Shown here: positions 1 to 8,204 of the stretch, piece after piece | Position numbering within the stretch: the first letter of the stretch is position 1 | Layout: each line of letters starts with the position of its first letter | From: Granulicella arctica | GTDB lineage: Bacteria > Acidobacteriota > Terriglobia > Terriglobales > Acidobacteriaceae | DNA: 64,000 nucleotides | Reading direction: 5' to 3' | Assembly: GCF_025685605.1 (NCBI RefSeq) | Contig: NZ_JAGTUT010000004.1 | Location: 1-64,000 of the forward strand | Made by a program: the position numbers and the translations under genes | The notes under the pieces: model-generated | What the model was told of the DNA's origin: nothing | The model's database searches: none | The model's input: only the letters and a program-made list of their open reading frames with translations

Positions 1-2
1 AG

Positions 3-737
3 ACTTGGTTCGATGCATACGAGAAGAACAAACCGGTGTCTTTAGCTTCTCTCATCGATACCCCGACTCGCGTCAAGCAAAGCCTGGGAGGTCGAGGAAA
101 GCTCGACATAATCTACTCTCACCTCGGATTGATCAATGTCGATTTGGATCTGGCAACAAAACTTGGCGGAGCTTCGCTAAGCGAAGCGAAGCGGCGATTC
201 CTGCATGTACATCGTCGTCTGGCCGATGGAATAGCCTCTGGCGTAGACCCTCTCGCCTACGATCTGATCCTGATCGACTGTCCGCCCAACTTCAATATTG
301 TCACCAAGACCGCCCTTATCGCCAGCGACTATCTGCTAGTCCCGGCGCGCCCCGATCATCTTTCCACATTAGGTATTGATTATCTAATCAGAAGCGTTGA
401 TCAACTCGTTAAGGATTACAACGAGTACGCAGCCGTTCAAGATGACGATCCTGTTGAACAGATTGAGCCACGTATGCTCGGCGTTGTATTCACCATGATT
501 CAAGAATACGGAAACGAACCGATGAGTGCTCATCGACAGTACATTGCCCGCATGCTGAAGCTGCCCGGAGCCAAGGTTTTCGATTCCTATGTGAAGCGAA
601 ATGACACCATCTTCGCTGGTGCGCCACAGATGGGGGTTCCGGTCGTGCTGCATGCTTACAACTCTGGTTCCCATCAAAGCGTCGTGACAAGCATAGAAAA
701 TGTTGCGGATGAATTCGCCGTCTCTGCTGGCATATAG
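3..737 (+). CDS. parA: ParA-family partition ATPase, 5'-truncated by window edge
   Basis: The reading frame is open from the first bases of the window, so the N-terminus, including the Walker A lysine loop, lies outside. What remains shows the Walker B region (LILIDCPPNFN, around bases 265-297), the switch-like segment with PARPDHLSTLGI, and a C-terminal half of ParA/MinD type. ParA ATPases position plasmid or chromosome copies together with a DNA-binding partner. The next gene starts 7 bp downstream and is the natural candidate partner. A second, complete ParA lies at 46.7-47.4 kb, so this replicon region holds two. Some ParA-like proteins serve other roles, for example locating chemosensory clusters, so partition is likely but not proven. 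Confidence 0.8.
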   Translation, partial: TWFDAYEKNKPVSLASLIDTPTRVKQSLGGRGKLDIIYSHLGLINVDLDLATKLGGASLSEAKRRFLHVHRRLADGIASGVDPLAYDLILIDCPPNFNIVTKTALIASDYLLVPARPDHLSTLGIDYLIRSVDQLVKDYNEYAAVQDDDPVEQIEPRMLGVVFTMIQEYGNEPMSAHRQYIARMLKLPGAKVFDSYVKRNDTIFAGAPQMGVPVVLHAYNSGSHQSVVTSIENVADEFAVSAGI

Positions 738-744
738 GTGATCA

Positions 745-1143
745 ATGGTTGAAAACAACAAAGTTGCAGCGGTGTTGAAACTCATTCTTGAGCTTGCAGA
801 AAGAGCAACTCCTGAGGAGTTGGAGGAGCTTCGTAGCCTCGAACTAGAGGTTTTGCTTTCACCTCTACGCCAACACAAAGTGCCACGGGCAACGCCGTCC
901 CAAAAAGACAGGAACCTCGATATTGAACGGACGAAGAGTGCGTTGAGCGATGCGAAAACTCGAGATGAAGCCTTCTCCATGTTGAATCGTGAAATATTGA
1001 ACAAGAAGGAGCTAGAGGGTCTGGCCAGAAGTCTCGATCTGCCGGTCTCCAGAGAAGACAACATTGATCGTCTAACGAGTAAAATTGTTGAAGCAACAGT
1101 AGGATCACGTCTCAATTCGGAAGCAATCCGAAACGGGAGGTAG
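745..1143 (+). CDS. Small hypothetical protein, probable ParA partner
   Basis: A 132-residue protein starting 7 bp after the parA stop, so almost certainly co-transcribed. It is charged and predicted helical, with a leucine/glutamate-rich N-terminal stretch (residues 8-36) that could form a coiled coil, a basic middle section and a C-terminal helical part (about residues 85-125). No ParB nuclease fold or helix-turn-helix is obvious. Position directly after a ParA gene suggests a centromere-binding or adaptor role, which is inference from context only. Confidence 0.7.
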   Translation: MVENNKVAAVLKLILELAERATPEELEELRSLELEVLLSPLRQHKVPRATPSQKDRNLDIERTKSALSDAKTRDEAFSMLNREILNKKELEGLARSLDLPVSREDNIDRLTSKIVEATVGSRLNSEAIRNGR

Positions 1144-1291
1144 ATGCGTATTCTCCCGTGATGGCATGTAAGAGACAATGCTGACACTGCGTTCACCAAA
1201 CTTCAGATAGGCTGCAGCTTCGCTTCTGACTCAGCAGAGCAAGTTCTCCCCGTCATCAAATCAAGACCCGACAGCTGCTAATTCTGCGATC

Positions 1292-2026
1292 TCAATGTGC
1301 GGATGGAAGCACCGACTGGACGATCGAAGCAGGTAGCAGATAAGGTGTCCTGCGCTCATACGATTGTTCGCTCAGCGCCTGACTCACCTGTGTCAGAACT
1401 CCCGCCATTACCTTGAAAGCACACTGACGTAGACGCAGATAGGTGCGTCCATCTATCCCATCTTTCGTTTCCCCATGTGCAATACCGTTGCGAGCTTTGA
1501 GAAGTTGTTGTATTTCACTTTCGATAAACGCGAACTGATCATGCTGAAATCCAATCTGGTAGAGAAGCTTCCGCAACACAGCAGGTTTGAGATTGCTTTC
1601 GAGATCCACGATGTTAACCGGAATGCGCGCAGGGCGGCTTAGGTACGTGTCGATGCTACGCACGAATTCCCTTTGCCGAGCAAACCTGTGAAGCTTTACA
1701 TCATCAGGCAACGCGTGCCGGAAGAGGTCCGATTTGCTGCTGTTGTCACACATTGCCTCTAAAAGATCGCTCAAACATGCCGTTGCAAGCGCGTAGTTCA
1801 CCTGCGAAATAGGCAAGCCCTCTCGGTTGATTGCATTGACGTAGAGCGTCAAGGCAAATTTGCAAAAACCCTCATAGTGAGCATAAAGAATCAAGAGCAG
1901 CGGTCTGCGCTGCCTAAGCTTTTCGTCTTCAGGAAAGTCAGAGAGTTGATTCTGCAGAAAACGAATTTCATCTTCTCGCCATGCGCGGTCTGATTCGAGC
2001 TCAGCTCTCAGCTCAGGGATGTTCAT
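1292..2026 (-). CDS. HEPN-family nuclease, MAE_28990/MAE_18760-like
   Basis: A 244-residue protein. The diagnostic feature is the HEPN RNase motif R-x4-H near the C-terminus: R179, N180, H184 in a stretch reading KARNGIAHGE. The N-terminal part has the LYAHYEGFCK-type helix seen in the MAE_28990/MAE_18760 HEPN group. HEPN proteins of this kind cut RNA and act as toxins or as effectors of anti-phage systems. Its start overlaps the stop of the DUF262 gene by 4 bp (ATGA), so translation is probably coupled, and it is the last gene of a three-gene operon with a DNA methyltransferase. A role as the abortive effector of a defence cassette is inferred. Confidence 0.75.
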   Translation of the reverse strand: MNIPELRAELESDRAWREDEIRFLQNQLSDFPEDEKLRQRRPLLLILYAHYEGFCKFALTLYVNAINREGLPISQVNYALATACLSDLLEAMCDNSSKSDLFRHALPDDVKLHRFARQREFVRSIDTYLSRPARIPVNIVDLESNLKPAVLRKLLYQIGFQHDQFAFIESEIQQLLKARNGIAHGETKDGIDGRTYLRLRQCAFKVMAGVLTQVSQALSEQSYERRTPYLLPASIVQSVLPSAH

Positions 2027-3162
2027 AGTCCTGCAACTCGCAAAGCCTCCGACACGGCATTGATGCGTGCGGCAAGCTGTCCTGAAGAGTTCTTTCCACC
2101 GCCGGTCGTGAGTCCGTAAAAAGAAGAGTCGAGCTTGAGCGCCATAAGGACAGTTTTTACCTTAGTCATCATGGCCAGATCGGTAGGTTCAAGATTGGGA
2201 AGAGAGCCTTGCAGCCCCAAAGAGATTGCCTCAAAGTGTAAAACACTGAAACTCCTGGTTAACTTGGTTCGATCTTTGCTGGCGTAGGCAAACGCCTCCT
2301 CCCCGAGCGATGCTGCAAGGACCGTAAAGGTTTTCACGAAAATCTTCTCTTCCCCAACATAATCGAACGGAGGGGTGTCTGTTCTTTCAGAGACGGATTC
2401 CATGTATTCCGTTAGGAAATCAGCAATGTCGTGCTTGAAGGAAGGGCGATTGTTCTTCATTGCGAAGAAGCGAAGAACCAGTTCTTGATCGAACGCCCCC
2501 AAGCGTTGCTCTTCGGTGAGGCCCTGGGTGGTTGCTTTGTAGTCCTGAGACTGGCTGAGGGTGATGATGAAGTCGTTAAAATCGGCGCTGAGCAAACGGA
2601 TGGTGCAGTTCCGGAGCTGTTGCGCTGTGAGCGCTTCTCCCCCTGTGTTCAACCGCTTGAACATGTAGTATTTGAACCGAGGGTCACTCCCTTTTCGAAC
2701 TACTTCCATACGTACAAAAGCCCGTTTAAGACGTATCTGCAAAGCGGTTCCTAAGTCTTCATACTTGAGACCATTCAGCGCATGCACTATGTCACAGTCC
2801 TGAAGAGTCAACGATTCGCCTAAGTGGATAGGTTCTTTCAGGTGCGGTGCCTCAAGCACACCGCGCAAGTGGAGATACGAGGAGATTCGCTGCAAACCAT
2901 CAATCAGCATGTACCTTCCCTCCTCGGCCTCGACCACGTAAATGGGAGGCACAGGCATCTCCAAGAGAAGACTTTCGATAAAGCGTGACTGAGCACCTAG
3001 CGGCCATCGAAATAATCGTTGATAGTCGGGGCTAATATCGAGCTCGTTCGAGCTGTACATGTCCAAGATCTCATTGAACGAGACATCGAGAGCCTGGGTA
3101 TGTACCTTGCTTGCTCCGCTATCGAGAGCGGCTATTAAATCGGTGATGCGGTTGTCGGCCAT
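2023..3162 (-). CDS. DUF262 domain protein (GmrS/ParB-like NTPase-nuclease fold)
   Basis: The start chosen is the ATG at 3162, because AGGAG stands 4 bp before it; an upstream ATG at 3189 lies inside the methyltransferase gene. The 379-residue protein carries the DUF262 hallmarks: SPDYQRLFRW at about 44-53 and DGLQRISS at 88-95, a variant of the usual DGQQR motif. DUF262 is the N-terminal domain of the type IV restriction enzyme GmrSD and of BrxU; here the C-terminal DUF1524 HNH part is absent, and the nuclease may instead be the HEPN protein encoded next. It starts 7 bp after the methyltransferase stop and overlaps the HEPN gene by 4 bp. Function as the sensor or NTP-using part of a defence system is inference. 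Confidence 0.8.
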   Translation of the reverse strand: MADNRITDLIAALDSGASKVHTQALDVSFNEILDMYSSNELDISPDYQRLFRWPLGAQSRFIESLLLEMPVPPIYVVEAEEGRYMLIDGLQRISSYLHLRGVLEAPHLKEPIHLGESLTLQDCDIVHALNGLKYEDLGTALQIRLKRAFVRMEVVRKGSDPRFKYYMFKRLNTGGEALTAQQLRNCTIRLLSADFNDFIITLSQSQDYKATTQGLTEEQRLGAFDQELVLRFFAMKNNRPSFKHDIADFLTEYMESVSERTDTPPFDYVGEEKIFVKTFTVLAASLGEEAFAYASKDRTKLTRSFSVLHFEAISLGLQGSLPNLEPTDLAMMTKVKTVLMALKLDSSFYGLTTGGGKNSSGQLAARINAVSEALRVAGL

Positions 3163-3169
3163 CGTGCTC

Positions 3170-4441
3170 CTATACAGTTCTTTTGGCAAAGCTTAAAACG
3201 GTCTCAGTGGCCTCACTTGACGAGCGGTAACGGCGTGCATGTGCGTGAATCCCAGCAAGATTGCGATCAACACTAAAATCAGTTCTATTCGTCAACTGTA
3301 GCCCGTGGTGAGCGCCCATTTCTGTGAAGATGCCCGGCAAGTCGTTGTAAACCTCTTTGTAATGGGAGTCCTGGACGACCAGGCAACAAGTACCATCGGC
3401 GGCTAGGCACCGCGAAATCTCCGCTAGCGAGGTTGCGATCGAGCTGAAATATTGAAGGTGTGTCTTGAGGTAATACGATTGCGATGCTCGGCTTGCGTGG
3501 TTTTCTACGGCATCTAGAAACGCGAGACACGTCGTGCCCCATTCTGGGTCACGTATAGGCGTTGTGGCTTTTATGGTGGTTGTACCTATCGTCGAGTCTC
3601 GAAGCAACCGGAGATCATGCGCAGAGTTGAAGCCTAAGATAGCCAGCTCCGGCATGGTCGCAACTCCATAGTCGATGCGAGTGCAGTATGGAGGAGAAGA
3701 CAGAACGTAGTTGATGCTTCCGGGGGGTAAGGGAATTGCTTCAGAAGATGCAATGGCAATCTCACATGGGGCGTCAACGCGAGTTTCTGAAGACACCTCT
3801 TGAGCGAGAGTGGACTGCATCCGTTCTACGTGCTGCAGGAATGAAGCATCCAGCTCCACTGTTGGCACTGTGATTTTAGGATTCTGAGAGTTGCGTTTTA
3901 TCCATGTCGGATTTGAAAGACGAAGCGGCGCTAAGTGATCACGGGTGCTCCGAAATAGAGCTATATAGAAGAATGCTGCTAGAGATGAAATACAGCTCGG
4001 CTGGATCGATTCAACCATCAAGTGACGTATGCCAGTTTCAATCTGTCGTAATCGCAGGCTGGTCGTAGGTACAAACCAAGTATCTAGCGGATCAGAGCCT
4101 GACGGCTCGTAGTCGGCTCTAAGCTCCAGAATGGCTCGGGCAAGTGGTTTGAGGCTGGGAGCCGCAGAAATGGGGAAGTTTCGCCCCTTGGCAAGGATTA
4201 CCGAAACTGGATTGATGTCAAACCCGTATGCACGGTAGCCCTGAGCGCTGGCTGTGCTAGTCGTGGTCCCACTTCCATTCCAGGGGTCTAAAACAGTCGC
4301 TTCAGAATTCAGCTGAGCGCTCTTGATCATCTCCTCTGCGAACGCCTGGGAGAAGCCTGCGTAGAACGGGTACCAGGTCTCCCGCCCTGTCGGCTTTCGT
4401 GGGCGCTTCGGGTTGATTGATACGGGAGTTTGATTGAGCAT
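3170..4441 (-). CDS. DNA methyltransferase (amino-methylase, SPPY type)
   Basis: A 423-residue protein with the SAM-binding motif I variant DPWNGSGTT at 52-60, the acidic motif GFDINPVS following it, and the catalytic motif SSPPY at 248-252. The order (SAM motif before catalytic motif) and the SPPY loop fit exocyclic-amino (N4-cytosine or N6-adenine) DNA methylases. It is first in a three-gene minus-strand operon with DUF262 and HEPN genes. No stand-alone restriction endonuclease is present. The methylase may mark host DNA for the DUF262-HEPN pair, or be a regulatory part; this is inferred. No Shine-Dalgarno is evident before the ATG. Confidence 0.82.
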   Translation of the reverse strand: MLNQTPVSINPKRPRKPTGRETWYPFYAGFSQAFAEEMIKSAQLNSEATVLDPWNGSGTTTSTASAQGYRAYGFDINPVSVILAKGRNFPISAAPSLKPLARAILELRADYEPSGSDPLDTWFVPTTSLRLRQIETGIRHLMVESIQPSCISSLAAFFYIALFRSTRDHLAPLRLSNPTWIKRNSQNPKITVPTVELDASFLQHVERMQSTLAQEVSSETRVDAPCEIAIASSEAIPLPPGSINYVLSSPPYCTRIDYGVATMPELAILGFNSAHDLRLLRDSTIGTTTIKATTPIRDPEWGTTCLAFLDAVENHASRASQSYYLKTHLQYFSSIATSLAEISRCLAADGTCCLVVQDSHYKEVYNDLPGIFTEMGAHHGLQLTNRTDFSVDRNLAGIHAHARRYRSSSEATETVLSFAKRTV

Positions 4442-4562
4442 TGTAACTATTATGCGGGATAGCTAGCGCATGCAGCTCAGTGTAGCTATGGGGTATAGCC
4501 CAACACCACGTAGCGCGTGAGGACCGAACCGCGTTGCACAAGAGTCTGTTTAGCTATTATGC
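4442..4562. promoter_or_regulatory. Intergenic region with 9-bp direct repeats, possible recombinase site or divergent promoter
   Basis: The nonamer CTATTATGC occurs at 4447-4455, just upstream of the methyltransferase start, and again at 4554-4562 across the start of the divergent serine recombinase. Between them are several TAGCTAT/TATAGC-like short repeats. The layout resembles a resolvase site beside its gene, or a shared operator between divergent promoters. No dyads of full res-subsite length were recognised, so the assignment is tentative. Confidence 0.3.
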
Positions 4563-5191
4563 TACAGGTCATGGTCAAGGCTAAAGAACCTAACGCTACA
4601 CAAAAGCCCCGACATCCTCCGAAAGGCCAGCTCGTGGGTTATGTGCGCGTGAGCACCTTTGATCAAAACGAAAACCGGCAGCTGGAAGGAGTGAAGATTG
4701 ACCGCGTGTTCATGGACAAGGCTTCGGGAAAAGATGTGAACCGTCCCCAGCTCGAACTCATGATGAGCTTCGTCCGCGAGGGTGACACTATCGTCTGCCA
4801 TTCGATGGACCGGCTCGGCCGCAACCTCGATGATTTACGGAAGATGGTTCTCGATCTGACTAGTCGGGGCGTCCACGTCCGGTTCGTCAAGGAAAGCCTG
4901 ATCTTCACCGGCGAAGATTCCCCGATGGCGAATCTGCTGCTGAGCGTCATGGGAGCTTTCGCGCAGTTTGAGCGCGAGCTGATCCGTGAGAGACAGAGAG
5001 AGGGAATCGAACTGGCGAAAAAAGCCGGGGCTTATCGGGGCCGCAAGCATTCGCTGACGATGGCTCGGGCTGCGGAGTTGCGGCTACGGCTGAGTGAAGG
5101 TGAAAACAAGTCGTCTCTGGCAAGAGAATTCGGAGTAGACCGGACGACGGTCTATCGTTATGCCAAGAACCCGAACGGAGGTCGAACATGA
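4559..5191 (+). CDS. Serine recombinase (resolvase/invertase family)
   Basis: A small serine recombinase of 210 residues counted from the ATG at 4559 (4571 is an alternative; neither has a good ribosome site). The catalytic serine is S32 in YVRVSTFDQN. The arginine-rich active-site region SMDRLGRNLDDL and the long E-helix with GAFAQFERELIRERQREG follow, and the C-terminus ends in a helix-turn-helix (LAREFGVDRTTVYRYA). Such enzymes resolve cointegrates or invert DNA. The ATG of the next gene overlaps its stop (ATGA), linking it to the small CxxC protein and HNH gene, an unusual companionship suggesting a mobile cassette. Confidence 0.9.
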   Translation: MLQVMVKAKEPNATQKPRHPPKGQLVGYVRVSTFDQNENRQLEGVKIDRVFMDKASGKDVNRPQLELMMSFVREGDTIVCHSMDRLGRNLDDLRKMVLDLTSRGVHVRFVKESLIFTGEDSPMANLLLSVMGAFAQFERELIRERQREGIELAKKAGAYRGRKHSLTMARAAELRLRLSEGENKSSLAREFGVDRTTVYRYAKNPNGGRT

Positions 5192-5538
5192 TTTATCCTG
5201 GTTTGGCTGCACTGAAGTATTGGGACAGGAAAAAGTACGCGGCGGAGTACGGTGCGCGCTTCTCGGAGATCCCGGATTCTGAGACCGCCCATCATTGCTG
5301 GCGCTGTGGATGGGAAGACGCCGACACGGAAGCTCTGGAATCTGCCCGTCATAAGAAGGTCTTGGCCGAAGGCGGGGAAGATCACTTCGAAGACACATGG
5401 GGTAATCTTTTCGACTCAGGCGAAGAGGCGAGAGCCAATGGCATTCCGTTCGATGAAGAGCGCACCGAGCCTTGGAAAGAGGGTTGGATCGCAACCGATA
5501 TCAACCTTGGAATGTTTACGGAGCGTGGCCAGGGATGA
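5188..5538 (+). CDS. Hypothetical CxxC protein of recombinase-HNH cassette
   Basis: A 116-residue acidic protein with one CWRC knuckle (residues 38-41) and a histidine pair before it (HHCWRCGW), possibly half of a metal site. Tryptophan-rich C-terminal half. It overlaps the recombinase by 4 bp at its start and the HNH gene by 4 bp at its end, so the three are translationally coupled. A 5'-truncated second copy with strongly similar nucleotide sequence lies at 12662-12946. No family was recognised; the duplication suggests it belongs to a mobile unit together with the HNH gene. Confidence 0.7.
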   Translation: MIYPGLAALKYWDRKKYAAEYGARFSEIPDSETAHHCWRCGWEDADTEALESARHKKVLAEGGEDHFEDTWGNLFDSGEEARANGIPFDEERTEPWKEGWIATDINLGMFTERGQG

Positions 5539-6038
5539 AGAAGGGGACTCAGAGGGCGATGCACTGCCGGTGCGGGCATCCGAAGATTCTTGCGGTCGGG
5601 CTCTGTGCCACCTGCTACACACTCAAAAGGCAGGATGGGGAGTATTTCGGCGGCCTTCGAGAGGCTGTACTGAAGCGTGATGGACATCGATGCCGGGTCT
5701 GTGGCAAGCCTGGAGGCCGAAAGCGAAGTCTTGCCGTTCATCACCGTGTTACCGGCAAGTCAGAGTTGGACCTGATGATTACGCTGTGCCTGGCACATCA
5801 TGCGATGGTGACTCGCACCTTGGTTCTGCTGCAAGACTGGCCGGAGTTGCTGCGCGTGCTCTGGCGTGAGCAGCACCCAGAGGCACATGAACAAACCGCT
5901 CTAGATTTCCGCGTTCTTAGTTCTCCTGCAGAGCAGACGGAACTGCCGGAGTCATATACGCACAAGCTAGCCGTGCCGAAATCCCATGGTCTATCAGTGG
6001 GACCGATACGTGACCATAAACGTGGCAGCGGTCGATAG
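5535..6038 (+). CDS. HNH endonuclease
   Basis: The ATG at 5535 overlaps the previous stop (ATGA), giving 167 residues. An N-terminal cysteine cluster (CRCG at 11-14, CATC at 24-27) looks like a zinc ribbon. The HNH core follows: LKRDGHRCRVCG (C53, C56), the catalytic histidine pair HH at 69-70, and LCLAHHA with C85 and H88/H89 closing the metal site. HNH enzymes nick or cut DNA in homing, restriction and mobile elements. Coupling with a serine recombinase and the existence of a decayed copy 7 kb away suggest a selfish or mobile cassette. Confidence 0.8.
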   Translation: MKKGTQRAMHCRCGHPKILAVGLCATCYTLKRQDGEYFGGLREAVLKRDGHRCRVCGKPGGRKRSLAVHHRVTGKSELDLMITLCLAHHAMVTRTLVLLQDWPELLRVLWREQHPEAHEQTALDFRVLSSPAEQTELPESYTHKLAVPKSHGLSVGPIRDHKRGSGR

Positions 6039-6098
6039 GTGAAAGCAATCTCAACCTGCCGGTTGTAGAAAAATGCGGCATCTATATCTCTGCCAAGC

Positions 6099-7487
6099 TT
6101 AGGGTACGATTTGTGACGTTTGCTGTAGAGACCGCAATAGAGCAATCAACTGATCTGCGTATAGCTGGGTTGTCCTCCAGGACGACACACTGATTCGAAA
6201 AGCAGCTTTTCCTTGCCACACGGTTGCTCCAAACCACGTTTCTCCTGACTCCTGTGCAGCCTTGACGATACGCTTTGTCTCGTCATCGTTCGACGCACAC
6301 GCCACTACCTGGTTGAGAACCACCCGATTAAGAACGGTGTAGCCAGCCTCTTTTAGCCCTGCTGCAATGCGTTCCGCGAGTGCGCAGTGCCGTTCGACCA
6401 TTTCTGCAACACCCGATCTTCCCAAACTGCGCAGAGCGGCCCAAACGGGTATGCCGCGCGCCCGTCTGGAAAACTCCAGTGTCAGGTTCTTTTGAGCATC
6501 AGGGGATGCGGTCGAATACACAGCATCACTGTTCATCGCGCCGGCAAGCGCATTCGCATTGCGACAGATAGCCATGGCACAGTCGTATGGTGTGTTGAGC
6601 CACTTGTGGCCATCGGTTGTCCAACTGTCAGCATGTTGTATTCCCTCGGTGAGATGAGACCTGTTTGAGGCTCGTGCCCAGAGTCCAAAGGCGCCATCCA
6701 CATGGACCCACGCTCCCGCAGCTTGTGCAATCGGGATGATCTCTTCGAATGGATCGAACTCTCCGGTGTTTACCTCTCCAGCCTGCAAGCAGAGGATCGT
6801 ACGGTCATTAAGCGTCGGCAGGCTCGTGGCGTCCAGACGGCCGTATGAGTCCACTGGTACCGTATGGACCCGCTTCATTCCGAAACCGAGAATACGCAGT
6901 GCCTTCTTAACGGTGATGTGAGCTGTTTCAGAGATGACGACCTCAACTTCGGGCGCGCCAATCAAGCCATCCTCATCCACGTTCCAGCTCTGACGCTCAA
7001 GAATTGACCTGCGCGCCGTCGCGATACAGGCCAATGTGCAGGCCGTCGCGCTTGTGCCGAACCCAACAGCACTCTCGCGAGGTAAATCGAGGATCTCAAG
7101 AATCCAATTTGCGGCAACCTTTTCGACTTTCGCTGCTACAGGCGAGCCTAGAGATAGTGAGGCGCTTTGATCCCATGCCAGCATCAGCCGCTCGGCGGCC
7201 GCGGCCGCAGGCAGTGCTGCTCCGATGACGAAGCCAAAGTAGCGTGGATCGTTTGTTGCGACAGTCGCCGGTGAACCCTTTTCGTCGAGCAAAGCCAGAC
7301 CTTCGAAGGGATCGTGTCCGCTCTCAGGCAGAGTTTCTTCGAACGCTACGAGATCTGCCAGGCTCTCGGAGCTCGGGAATACCCGCCGCTTTCCAACCTG
7401 ACTCAGGTACGCGGCTGCACGATCGTCCGCAGTGCGCAGCAGTTCCAATTCAAGCTTCATATCATCATTCTCATAAGCAGAAGACAT
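6099..7487 (-). CDS. PLP-dependent decarboxylase (group II type)
   Basis: The start is the ATG at 7487, preceded by AAAGGA and overlapping the upstream stop by one base (TGATG); it gives 462 residues. Landmarks of the glutamate/aromatic amino acid decarboxylase fold are visible: the stacking histidine in SETAH (H190), the cofactor-binding aspartate in HVDGAFG (D264), and the Schiff-base lysine in TTDGHKWLN (K295). It probably removes CO2 from an amino acid, but the substrate cannot be read from sequence, and some members are aldehyde synthases or lyases. It is the last gene of an operon behind a MerB-like protein and a CGNR regulator, an unusual combination. Confidence 0.85.
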   Translation of the reverse strand: MSSAYENDDMKLELELLRTADDRAAAYLSQVGKRRVFPSSESLADLVAFEETLPESGHDPFEGLALLDEKGSPATVATNDPRYFGFVIGAALPAAAAAERLMLAWDQSASLSLGSPVAAKVEKVAANWILEILDLPRESAVGFGTSATACTLACIATARRSILERQSWNVDEDGLIGAPEVEVVISETAHITVKKALRILGFGMKRVHTVPVDSYGRLDATSLPTLNDRTILCLQAGEVNTGEFDPFEEIIPIAQAAGAWVHVDGAFGLWARASNRSHLTEGIQHADSWTTDGHKWLNTPYDCAMAICRNANALAGAMNSDAVYSTASPDAQKNLTLEFSRRARGIPVWAALRSLGRSGVAEMVERHCALAERIAAGLKEAGYTVLNRVVLNQVVACASNDDETKRIVKAAQESGETWFGATVWQGKAAFRISVSSWRTTQLYADQLIALLRSLQQTSQIVP

Positions 7488-8194
7488 CAGTAGGTTCCTT
7501 TCCCAGACAGTTCCCAAAAAGCAGAGTTGAGGCCAGAGTCGCGAAAGATCTGCTGCGCCTGTTCCATCGACCACTTGCGCCAGGATGACCTGGCATACGG
7601 GCCATACCACCGTCTTGCCAGTTCGGCAGTGGTTTCGAGCGGAACAGCTTCCCCGTAGGAGCAGCCATGCTTGTTACACCAGGCGAGCACATCTGCCTCA
7701 GTGCGGAAGGGAAGCACCAGGGAACAATGCTGATGCACGTTGCTCCACGCATTCCGGGGTGGAATCGAGAAGTGCACGACTATATCGCTGCCCGTCACGG
7801 GCATACCCTCTTCGACTTCCAGGATGAGCGGTTCCGTTTCGGCCCCTAGTCTGGAATGAATGCGGATGCGGCCCCCAGCAAGTTGGGCGATACCAAAAGC
7901 ACACCAGAGGCAAGGTGCCCACCATCCGTGATTCTCACCCTCAACGAAGTTGAGTGTCGGCGTAGTCGAGAAAGGATGAACGATCCACGGCTCAGCCACA
8001 TGCGGGTGCAGAACCAGGCCATGCAATTCGGCCAGTCTGTTCAACCTGTCGCTCAGATCCTGCGAGGTAATCTGTAGGAGTTGAGCAATCAACTCAGGAT
8101 GCGGAGATCGTCCGCTCTCCAGTAGTTGCTGAACAATTACAGCGTGAACGTCAGCCAGATGTTGCTCCTGGTCGTGCGCCAATCGCTCTGCCAT
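7487..8194 (-). CDS. Alkylmercury lyase-like protein (MerB family), catalytic Asp missing
   Basis: A 235-residue protein with an N-terminal winged-helix-like part and a MerB-like core. In MerB the active site is Cys96, Asp99 and Cys159. Here the matching segment reads WCAFG, with cysteine C98 kept but the aspartate position occupied by glycine (G101). The second cysteine is probably C157 in HQHCSLVLPF, followed by the usual aromatic and AxxW segment. Loss of the aspartate argues against ordinary organomercurial cleavage; a regulatory or other lyase role is possible. It starts 10 bp after the CGNR gene and overlaps the decarboxylase by one base. No merA, merT or merR is nearby. Confidence 0.75.
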   Translation of the reverse strand: MAERLAHDQEQHLADVHAVIVQQLLESGRSPHPELIAQLLQITSQDLSDRLNRLAELHGLVLHPHVAEPWIVHPFSTTPTLNFVEGENHGWWAPCLWCAFGIAQLAGGRIRIHSRLGAETEPLILEVEEGMPVTGSDIVVHFSIPPRNAWSNVHQHCSLVLPFRTEADVLAWCNKHGCSYGEAVPLETTAELARRWYGPYARSSWRKWSMEQAQQIFRDSGLNSAFWELSGKGTY

Positions 8195-8204
8195 GTAGCC
8201 TCCT

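Noticed and set aside
384..1199. Long minus-strand ORF opposite the parA operon
   Set aside because: Antisense to two well-supported genes, with no motif and unusual composition.
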